Source of the DNA: Artemisia argyi | Taxonomy: Eukaryota; Streptophyta; Magnoliopsida; Asterales; Asteraceae | Assembly (NCBI GenBank): GCA_030686995.1 | Contig: CM060703.1 | Coordinates: 1,024,501 to 1,088,500, forward strand | Reading direction: 5' to 3' | DNA: 64,000 nucleotides | Shown here: piece after piece, positions 55,081 through 64,000 of the stretch | How positions within the stretch are numbered: position 1 is the first letter of the stretch | Layout of the letters: each line of letters opens with the position of its first letter | The notes under the pieces: model-generated | The model's database searches: none | Told to the model about the DNA's origin: nothing | Seen by the model: only the letters and a program-made list of their open reading frames with translations | Program-made: the position numbers and the translations under genes

Positions 55081-55996
55081 ACATCTTCTCAACTCACAAA
55101 TATGTTTCTTCGCTATAATATGACATTAAGCTTTACAGAAAGTGCAGTCGGTCACTATGTCATAAAAGAAATGTTTAAGACGTCTTTATTTTTTATGTTT
55201 GATCCTTGTATTTTGACCATAGCATACGGCAATCAGGACTAAAACCCAAGTACAATGGTTCAAAAAGTCAATCACACGTTAATAATATTATTTAGTATAC
55301 ATTAAAAGGCGGCAATCTTAATCAAATCATATGAAAAAGGAGTAGATTGGGGATGGTTTTACTGTTACAGGTCAAAACGGATATTTTTTAGCTATAAATG
55401 AAACGGGTTAAAAGTTTTCCTGGCATGTTTTTAAAAGCTTACAACTTCCCGAATGGTTTTATTAAATGTATTAACTTACTATTTTCATGACATACGATAA
55501 TATTTTAAATTATATCTAATAAAATATTTGTGCACAAAACTCCCTTTAAACACATAAACAAAAGTAAATCTCAGGGTTAACAATTGACAGGTGAATGTAT
55601 TCAGTGTTTTAATAGGTTGGTGCTTGCAATTGGACATAACCTCATGAACATTGATTGATAACATATCAGAGGGCATATACATCTAATGTGTAGAATTGCT
55701 GTACTGATGCAATGCAGAGCACAAAAAATGCTAATGAATCTTTAATCAGAGAATAGCAGAGCACTATGGATCCGCGGATGCCTGATGCTCAAATCTTTTA
55801 GGGAGGTACACGGTTAGGCAATGCGGAGCACAATAAACCCATCTCATCAACACGAGTCATATATCCCTTGGCTTGAGCATAAAATTATGATCGAGAGAAC
55901 TAGGTTAAAAACTAAACGTAAGTGTAATAATCTAACAATCAGCTACAATAACATCAACAACAACAATACCAATCCCGCGAGGTAAAATTTAGACAG
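55081..55996. repeat. Locus spacer repeat, copy 3
   Basis: Collinear with 21130-22129 and 50965-51957, ending at the same AGACAG. Contains no coding region. Confidence 0.8.
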
Positions 55997-56355
55997 AACG
56001 CAATCCTAGAAAGTAAATCTTGTTTTCCATTTCTGGTATGTTTTACCACAAACGTAAATTATATGCCTTCCCAAACCATCTATTTTCTCCCACTTTTGTG
56101 TAGAATCATTCAACTTGAATACCTCAATGGATTCTCCAAACCATCTATAAAAGGGTAAATTGCAAATTACGTACCTAATTACTGTTTTATTTTTGCAAAT
56201 TTCATTACTGTTCATTTTTTCTTACAAATTATGTCCCTCGATCAATGACATGCAAAATGACTAATATACCCTCATCTTCTCTCCCTTAATTTTCTATTGA
56301 ATTTAAATTTATTTTTATTCCAAAATGAAGAACATGATGAACACAAAACCCATAA

Positions 56356-56398
<43 letters not shown>

Positions 56399-56851
56399 GG
56401 TGGAGGTGGAAACACTAGTCCATTTTCACTCAACTCACCCTCACACAAACATAACACTCAAACTTCCCGATTCGCCACATTCGGCGTTGGCGTTCGCACC
56501 TTCATCGATAAACCCCGTAAAGGATCCCCCTTCGCACCTGGCGCAGATCCATCTACACCTGCCTATTGTTCTTCTTACTTGGCTTAGCTCCAGTGGGGGA
56601 TCTACGATTTCAACATAGGGTGTGCACTCGACTTGCTACAAAGAAAACTTCTCAAAAAATAAAAATTTGTCCGGCAGTTTTCGGGTCGGTTTCAGCCTGG
56701 TTTTTCGGGTCGGTTACTTCACACAGGTCATTGCTGAAAATATTCAGTCCACACTAGCCGTTGCTACCGGAAGGATCAACACCAACTTAATTGAATACAA
56801 TTAAAATATTCAATAATGATAACATACTTTTATTTTTATGCAATAGTATAC

Positions 56852-56896
<45 letters not shown>

Positions 56897-57332
56897 GATG
56901 ACTTCTTTCATACACGAAAAAGTAACAAACTTAGATAAGAAAAAGATAACTTAGAGCATCAGGTGTGGATGAAGAGTTTCATCTCTTCATTCGGGCTCCA
57001 CGTGTGTCACATCACCCAACACCTTTTCACAACGAAACCCCCCTCACTAAACAACTAACCTCAACTTTTTCATTCGGGCCTCACCACTTACACCTTTATT
57101 TTTTTTTATTCAATTCATTAAATAAAATAAATTTATTTCATTCAAATAATTCAAATAATACAAATAATAATAATAACATTTTTTATTAAACTGATTATAT
57201 GGATTAAATTGACAACCTTATAGCTAAGAATTACAGTATTTAACAACTACCAACAGATTAACATTTTTGTCGGTGTACTGTAGCCATTTTAATCCAGCCC
57301 ACTTCCACAAATCCAGTTGGCCGAAATTTCAC

Positions 57333-57377
<45 letters not shown>

Positions 57378-57906
57378 TTCTTCTCCACTCGTACACACAG
57401 TCACACACACACTAGAAAATTGGAACCAAAAACAGAAAAGAAAAAAGGTAAAACTCAATTTTATAAAACGTTTACCTCTTTCTTGGCCCCCTCCAACTCA
57501 TAGTTTGTCAATGTTTTCCTTCGTCGTGTAGACGAAGAGAACATACTCGGCGAACAACGGCGAGCCAACGATGGTGTGGCGGCGAGCTCGGCGAGGGTGC
57601 CACCTAGAACGGCGACAACGATAATACAACCACACCTGATGCTCTTAGTGGTACCATTATTAAACATTTTAATATAAATACCTTAAAAAAAATACTCTTA
57701 TGTCATATACACGTCACTGGTCACGCTATAGAATTGGATAACATCAAGACCTATACTAGTCAAGCACAATAACACCAAAAAATACATGAAACTTTCATTT
57801 GTTTTAAATTATAAACTTCTGGCCCTATTACCAATAAAGATGAGAGAGAGAATACATTTCCCTCAACCACTTCTTCATCTTCAAGATTAGAAAACACTCG
57901 CTCCAT
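55997..57906. other. Upstream region of GT43 copy D with homopolymer runs
   Basis: 55997-56450 matches the sequence before copy C exon 1 (52192-53330) minus the MITEs. It holds poly(A) at 56359-56397 and 57334-57373 and poly(T) at 56854-56891. Past 56450 it differs from copy C and includes a GC-richer stretch (57480-57660) that may be decayed coding DNA I cannot identify. No supported gene. Confidence 0.5.
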
Positions 57907-59529
57907 TCTACGGAGACGGCGGATGTTTTGAGAGGGATGGGGATTATGTATCGCCATTTGGTTTGTGGGAAGAATTTGACGGATTGTTTATTTTGCGGAT
58001 GATGATAATGTTTATACGCTCGAGCTGTTTGAGGCGTTGAGAGATATCAGGTACGTACTGCTTTGTCTGCTGATTTTACCATCTAATAATGTCGACGTTC
58101 TGTTTCCTAGATATTATTACCACTATCTTAGTAGTACGTAGCTTAAGAGCTATAGATTAGGAGCAACTGCACGAGCAGTGTAGACGCATGCAATACATTT
58201 AACTTTATGTTACATCAAATTAATATCTTCTTATTTGCAAGATTGAAATTGCATTGTGGGTACTGTGTCAAATATGAAGTTGTGAATTCCTTTTTTGAAA
58301 GGGCTGAAGCTTGCACGTTTGTTTGTCGATTTGAGCGACCAAGGGACAGACCTGTAACTTATATTTGTTGAGGTTTTATAATGGGGCGGGGAAAGCGTAA
58401 ATTCAAGACCATCCGATTAGTAGCACTTTGCCTATCACGTTAGCAATAGTAGTAGTCTTGAATAAAACAGATCACAAGATTCGGAAACGCAATCCACATA
58501 TTAACGAATATGAAAAGATAATCTTAGATGTATGTTGCATCTTTCAACAGAGCTTAATGGATTCTTATGGAAATGTTGGAATAGATCTCAGAGTAAAAAA
58601 TATGTAAATTTTAGTAATGCAAATAACCTTTTTTTAGTATAAATTTCGCTCACTTTTGCCTATACAAGAAAGATTGAGATTGCTTATCTTCTACTCGTGA
58701 TATTCTGATTGACCTATTGGTAAATCCGTGCATCCAGGTTCCTAATGGCTCACAGACCTCAAAAGTGGCAGTCTTGTTTTCTGTTTATGCCTGAATTTTT
58801 TTTATCTTCTTACTTTTATTTTGTCACCGAATATAGCGTGTAACGTGTTACATGTTGGATTTTCTATGATTTTGTAAAGGAATTTATCCATATTGCTTAG
58901 CAAAATGGTGTTACATAAGCTCCAATTCAGGAAGAAATTTGTCCATGTTTTCATCCATCACTGTGTGCTTGTCTAGACACTAAGATGTTGTTTTATGTTT
59001 GACTGCAGTCGGTTTGGCACTTGGCCAGTTGCAATGGTTGCACAAAGCAAAAACAAGGCCACTTTAGAAGGTCCGGTTTGCAATGGAAGTCAAGTGATTG
59101 GGTGGCACACAAATGAGAAGAGTAAAAGGCTCAGAAGATTTCATGTTGACATGTCAGGATTTGCATTCAATAGCACCATATTGTGGGATCCAAAGAGATG
59201 GGGAAAACGCAGCTCAGCTTTGATCCGTCAAATGGACACCGTCAAAGAGGGATTCCAGGTATGCATCATATTGTTTTAATTAATTCAGGGAATTGTCATT
59301 TATTTAAAGTTTGGGATTTAATTTTTACTGTTTGTTTACTCGTACTGTTACATTTCAGGAGACTACCTTTATAGAACAGTTGGTGGAAGATGAAAGTCAA
59401 ATGGAAGCAACTCCTTCCGGATGTTCTAAAATCATGAACTGGCATCTTCATTTGGAAGCGCATGGACTCGCTTATCCAAAAGGCTGGTTACTTCAGAAGA
59501 ACCTCAATGCTGTTCTTCCTATCGAGTAA
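57907..59529 (+). pseudogene. GT43 (IRX14-like) copy D: damaged exon 1, exons 2-3
   Basis: 57907-58050 matches the 3' part of copy C exon 1, including [11 protein letters not shown] and the DDDNVYTLELFEALRDI end. It lacks 70 bases between AAGAAT and TTGACGG plus one further base, a 71-base frameshifting loss that removes the [11 protein letters not shown] region. It still ends at a good donor (GTACGT, 58051). Intron 1 (58051-59008) is collinear with copy A. Exon 2 (59009-59258) and exon 3 (59359-59529) are open, correctly phased and nearly identical to copies A and B (for example AYPKGWLLQKNLNAVLPIE). The N-terminal half, with the membrane anchor, is missing and the exon-1 frame is broken, so no normal enzyme can be made. 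Confidence 0.85.
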
Positions 59530-61090
59530 AAGGCAATGCTTGTGACCTTCAAAACATGAGCCAGAAAGAGGTATGGTTATAGTTACATTTTATTGTTGGC
59601 AAAATTGATAAAATTCGCATTCAGCATTCAGATTTTTTATTACATATGCAAAGAAAAAGATTGATCAATGGCATACTTATATATTCATGATTTCTGAAAC
59701 AATGAAAATGATAACATGAAAAGAGTAATCAACTAAATTGAAGAACAAATTATAAATTATACATATTTTGACAATGAAAAAGCCTAAAAGATAACATCTG
59801 AATGAAGAATATTTTTAAATCTGTTTTCATTTCATAGAAAACAATGAATGCTAGACATTAAGGGTGTGAATAGTTTTGATAAGGTTAGGCTCTTTTCTGG
59901 AAATTTTTCAATGGAAACTGAAATTTTTAAATGTGTTCAAAGTGACCTATTTGGCTCTTTCAGCAATTGTCTTCTTTGGAAATAGAAAACTCACTAATCC
60001 AACTGATTACCAAGATTTAGAAAACTATAATTTCTAGTTTTCTGCACTTTTCTCTTGCGCTTCCAACTTTTTTAAGATAGCAAATGCAACACTATCTAAA
60101 TATGTTTTCCAAGTTTTAAACACATTTCTAAAACTAAATTGTCCTCCATTTTCTAGAGATTTAGAGAAAATTTCTTACACCTAAATGCACCGCCGTTTTT
60201 TATTTCCAAGTTTTTATTTGCTAGGATTGTCTTATTATTTCATGTAAGTTATGCTCTCTTATGTAGTATGCACCTTCCAAAACATCTAAAATACCAATAC
60301 CTATAGTTGCAAGGGATGTGATAAAACCCCAACTACCCGCTCAGATTCTAGACTTTTATGGTGCATGTGAACTTCTGAAGTAATTGCTATTTTAGAGTGA
60401 GGGGACTTGCCTAGAAATGCAACTAAAAATCTGAAATCTGCCCAAGTTGGATATGGGTACTTTTCACTCATCGAAAGGAGTGGAAGCTCAATATATCAGT
60501 TTGATATCTAGTTATTCATTGCAAACCTATTTGACTTCTTTGTGAAGAAGTGGCCTAGTGGTAAGGCACTTGACTTACTCAAAAGAAGTCTAGGGTTCAA
60601 ACATCACTAGTTACACATTTGGGGGTGGCCAGGGAAGGGTTGGAAACGGTTACGGGATACCCGGTTAGGCCACGTACATCTAGCAGGAAAACCTCGTCCG
60701 TTTTCTTTGTCAACAAATGTGAACGTTAAAGACATAACATGTTGTGTTGCTTTTTGTGCAGTGATAAGATGTCAATATTCAGGCGGCACATTGGTTTTTT
60801 GACACTCCATCAGTTTTCCACAAAAGCTATTAGGCCAAAAGCAGCTCTGCGTTTTTTTTAGAAGCAGTGGGAAAGGAGGTGAAAGAAGGAGTGATTTTCT
60901 TTCTCTCAAGTCAAAAGATGATATTGCCATTTAGTTGTGTTATGTGTATTATTATGCTTATTATATTCTTTTACTACACGGTTGGTTCGGCCAGAGGTGC
61001 CATTGCCTTCTGATATTTTGGTAAAATTCTTTTTTAAACATGTGAATGTGATAGAGTTGCCTTGTTTTTGTACACCAGAAGGGTAGACTT
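59530..61090 (+). other. GT43 copy D 3' UTR region with UTR intron and SINE
   Basis: Donor after CAGAAAGAG near 59570 and acceptor TTTGTGCAG near 60761, as in copies A and B. The downstream block GATAAGATGTC...GCCATTGCCTTCTGATAT is conserved in all three. Confidence 0.65.
60541..60720 (+). mobile_element. tRNA-derived SINE, copy D
   Basis: The best-preserved copy: A box TGGCCTAGTGGTA (60551-60563) and B box GGTTCAAACATC (60594-60605), spaced as in tRNA-derived SINEs, followed by the shared body. Same location within the UTR intron as in copies A and B. Confidence 0.65.
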
Positions 61091-61586
61091 CAAAAGTCTT
61101 GTTAATTTAAACAATGGCTACAACCACAACTAACTCACTTCTGATTTCCAACACTCACTCAAAACCAAACACTTTAAACAGCCATACACCCTTTTACTAG
61201 CTTTACTCACAAAAGAAAGAAAAAAAATAATAAACAGGACCATTTGACAGGAAAACGCGAGCCGCATGTGGCACCATCCGGAAGCGTTTTTCTGGACCAT
61301 TTCGGTTGGTCACGACTGTTCATGACTCGAAAACACGAGCCACAGTGTGGAGCTCGTGCCGTCCGGTCGCTTTTTGTCGGAAAACTTGGGTAGATTGACA
61401 TGTTCATTTTAGAGTTTGTATAAAGAAAACACAAACATAGAAATAGAAATAATTGAGAAAAGGGCTCACAATGACTTTCTATAGATATTCTCAAACAAAT
61501 TGTACACACTTTTATTTAATTTACGTATATCTATTTACTCGTAATAAAAGAAGATAAATACATGATAATCGTATTGCTGATCCTCT
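61091..61586. other. Intergenic region before the DC1 gene 3' end
   Basis: No credible gene. The 100-codon minus frame at 61207-61509 shows no family features. Confidence 0.5.
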
Positions 61587-61592
61587 TTTATT
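61587..61592 (-). terminator. Polyadenylation-type signal of DC1 gene
   Basis: AATAAA on the minus strand, 17 bases after the stop codon of the DC1 gene. Position is very close to the stop, so additional signals further left are possible. Confidence 0.4.
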
Positions 61593-61608
61593 TCAAACCC
61601 GGATGGAA

Positions 61609-63765
61609 TCAGATCTCCTCAACAATTTCATCACTGCTTTTATCATCATTATCGTCATTCCTCCAATTGCAGCGCCGACAACAATCTAAATGAATTACAA
61701 ACTTGCATTGCTGACATTTTAAAATCGGTTTGTATTTCACTGCAGCTCCACAATGGGTGCATGGACCATCGCTCTCAATCCCTTGAACAAACGAGAGAGG
61801 ATGCGGGTGACGATCTTCAAACTTGTGAATACCCCCAAACTTTATATTCACAAACCTATAAGCTCCTTGAAGAAACTTGTTTTCATAATCTGATACAGAT
61901 GTTTCAGATTGAAGTATGTGTGGTGCACAAAAAGTATGGATTGAATAGGCACACTCATAGCAGTGGTAGAAACACTTCTCTGGATTTAATGGGTTCTCAC
62001 AAATTTCACAAAAGTATTCACTTTTATGATTTTCAGCCGGGACGTAACTTATTCTCATAGGGTGCTTGTCATACTTATGCCTTATTTCACGAGGCAAAAA
62101 CAAAGCACACCCGACATGCACAAAAACATTAAAACAAGTGTCACAAGCGAATGAACCTCGAGAATTAGAAATGTAACCTTTACAAATAAGACACGATCTG
62201 TTGTACCTTGTTTTGAAAGAACTGGAAAGGAGGTGATCACCTGAATGAGCTTCGTGTGTGATGTTTTGAGGCATGAAACTACAAGTAACATCAATATGAT
62301 AATCACATTCAACACAACTGTAGACAAACCCATTACACCAAATACCACAAACTTCGCATTTAAACACGGATAAAAACTTATTAGGGGCATTTGAATGGAG
62401 AATGAGTGTATGTTCGGGGTGACCTGGGTATTTTTCTACTTGAGTAGGAAGCTGGGTGCACCACTCATGCAGAACAAAGTTACAGTCGTCATTGACACAC
62501 TTGTAAAATGGAACACTTGTGACTGGTCTAACACACGCATTGCATAATAGTTGAACCCTCTTCATTGGGTTATGACAAGATATAACTGCAGTTTTTGTGG
62601 AAGTTGATGTGCTTGTAATATCGTTGCATTCTGTACGGACCAGAATTAGGGGGTGTGGATGAAAGTTGTGTTTTACGTTCCCCTCATCTGCTCCAAATGT
62701 TCCATGTTCAACTAGTTTAGCAAACATGTGTTTTGGTATGCTGTAACTTTCATCAGGGAATGGGAGATGGAGGAGATCCGGATATTTAGAATCTTCATAA
62801 TTTTTTATGATGACCATCATAATTTTTTCGGTACCTAGTAAACAAAAATTGTGGTTAAAATGAGAAGCTAAATTGTCGGACTATCAAAAAGTATAAACAC
62901 TCATAGTATCTGACTTACCTCTTGATGTAGCACAAGGAATATGTGCATAGTATCTGCATTTTTCACATTTATAAATCCAGGTGTTTGCACTCCATTTAAA
63001 ATCTCTTTTACATACCCTACACTTAGGATAATATTGATCTATCTGATCTTTTCGGGGGAAGGAATAAGAAAGGATGAGCGGGTGAGGATGAGAGAAAACG
63101 TCATTTGTAGCATTTTGTATCATGAGATTTTCTGGTAGGAAAGCACAGTCACTGTGGATGAAGAGGCCAAAACACGTTGTACATATATAAAAAGTACCTT
63201 CGTGTTTCTTACCACAAGCGTTACATTTGGATAAAAGTGGTTCAAGGGTAGCCGCTAATGGGTGCCGATGGCTAGGGTGATAAATCAGCCGGTCTTCTAC
63301 AGAGGCTATAGCGCAATTACCATGAATTAGAAATTCACACCCTGAACAGCAGTAACAGAGCCCAACAGCATCATTTCTTCCACATAAAACACAAAAACGT
63401 GGTTTGGCAAGATTGGTGAAAATAACATGTGTGCGAGTTAAGTGAAATAAAGTAAGAGTATGAGCAGGGTGGGATGTGTGTTTTAATGTAATGGGAAGCT
63501 CGCCGCAGAATTTATGGAGCGAGTAGTCACATGAATGGGCGCACTCATAGTAATATCTGTGAAACCAACTGATTTCCTTACGACACCGATCACATCGACG
63601 ACATCGAAAGTTTTGACGTGTAACTAGCTCACCACCGCCATTGTCATCATCATCGTCGTCATCATCGTCATCATATTTTTCTTTGTGTAGTGGATAGTTT
63701 GGTTGCAAATCAATGAGATTGAGTGGATGCTCGTGTTCAAGGATCTCCTCCTCCATTCTATACAT
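61609..63765 (-). CDS. DC1 (cysteine/histidine-rich C1) domain protein, two exons
   Basis: Exon 1 is 62919-63765 and exon 2 is 61609-62834, split by an 84-base GT-AG intron (donor GTAAGT, acceptor TTTACTAG). The join is in frame (847 + 1226 bases) and gives 690 residues. About nine DC1-type modules are visible, each a HP.HxL stretch followed by CxxC and a CxxCxxxxHxxCA-type end, for example CYCCSGCEFLIHGNCA, CTTCFGLFIHSDCAFLP and CYECAYSIHTFCAP. A run of ten Asp lies at residues 32-41. DC1 proteins are a large plant family that binds zinc and is often linked to stress or signalling; the role of this member is unknown. MYRM offers a second in-frame start at codon 4. No internal stop; it is the only complete host gene here. 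Confidence 0.9.
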
Positions 63766-63799
63766 TGTTTATTACTCTTTTAGATGTGTAGTGTTTGCA

Positions 63800-63813
63800 T
63801 TATAGATTTATAG
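63800..63813 (-). promoter_or_regulatory. Possible TATA box of the DC1 gene
   Basis: CTATAAATCTATAA on the minus strand, 35-48 bases before the first ATG. If used, the 5' UTR would be very short. Confidence 0.35.
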
Positions 63814-63851
63814 ACAAGGGTTATCCTTGTTTTATGGAGACCCAAAAAGAG

Positions 63852-64000
63852 TATATATTCTTTACTTATTTGCAAAGTTTTGCATATTTGGTGATTTTAC
63901 ATTCTTTATTAAAGACCAAGTTAGCAAATAAACTCTTTTTCTTTAGAATAAAGTAAAGTAAAAATCACAAAGCAAAATCTAATATGCTAAACCTTGCCAA
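63852..64000. mobile_element. Foldback MITE, copy cut by the window end
   Basis: Left arm TATATTCTTTACTTATTTGC, then the shared body to CTAAACCTTGCCAA at the last base; the distal tip lies outside. It sits about 90 bases upstream of the DC1 start codon. Confidence 0.65.

Noticed and set aside
57267..57503. Frame through a poly(A) run at 57334-57373
   Set aside because: Coding appearance comes from the homopolymer; both strands are open over it.
61207..61509. 100-codon minus frame downstream of the DC1 gene
   Set aside because: Mixed composition with no family signature, no conserved neighbour and no splice or promoter context.

Overview
This window is plant nuclear DNA. It has interrupted genes with GT-AG introns, xylan glycosyltransferase (GT43) exons, a DC1-domain gene, and Ty1/copia, Tekay-type and Athila-type LTR retrotransposons. 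It also holds CACTA, hAT, Mutator-like and Stowaway-like elements, a tRNA-derived SINE, and long A/T and TA runs. The style of the Athila gag and the 3.7 kb Tekay LTRs resemble what I know from daisy-family (Asteraceae) genomes; that placement is inference. Only one host gene looks complete; the rest is transposon DNA and broken gene copies.

Layout. 1-781: flank with one exon-like stretch. 787-8884: a complete, young, non-autonomous Athila-like element (LTRs of 1345 bp each, 5-bp duplication GTCAC). It encodes gag plus a protein made of two degenerate protease-like domains, and no reverse transcriptase. 9398-9995: remains of a gamma-clade RNA-dependent RNA polymerase. 10797-13870: GT43 (IRX14-like) copy A. 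14587-15660: a foldback MITE with its attached dispersed repeat. 16376-16800: a receptor-kinase pseudogene (minus). 17068-18922: a truncated CACTA element joined directly to GT43 copy B (18947-20640). 21130-22129: first copy of a 0.9-1 kb spacer repeat. 22194-24660: a second CACTA-like remnant. 25-29 kb: small repeats, a Stowaway-like MITE, a second copy of the MITE-containing repeat and a hAT-like insertion. 29033-43002: a 14 kb Tekay chromovirus (minus) with 3.7 kb LTRs, two pol frameshifts and an extra 373-residue ORF ahead of gag. 43797-48962: a Ty1/copia element (minus) with one intact 1305-codon polyprotein but Asn in place of the protease catalytic Asp. 49-53 kb: hAT and Mutator-like non-autonomous elements. 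50965-61090: GT43 copies C and D with two more spacer copies. 61609-63765: an intact two-exon DC1 gene (minus).

The GT43 copies, their introns, their 3' UTR introns with a shared SINE, and the spacers are all in the same orientation. This looks like a tandem-duplicated locus later scrambled by deletion and transposon insertion. No copy in the window is complete. Comparing copies gives paralogous empty sites for several insertions, including the Tekay element and a Mutator-like MITE.

The most unusual observations are: the tandem degenerate retropepsin-like protein; a repeated hairpin-plus-purine module in the Athila-like element; the extra acidic/coiled-coil ORF in the Tekay element; the Asp-to-Asn protease in an otherwise young copia element; and the MULE-like MITE with a perfect 29-bp G-box inverted repeat and a clean empty site.
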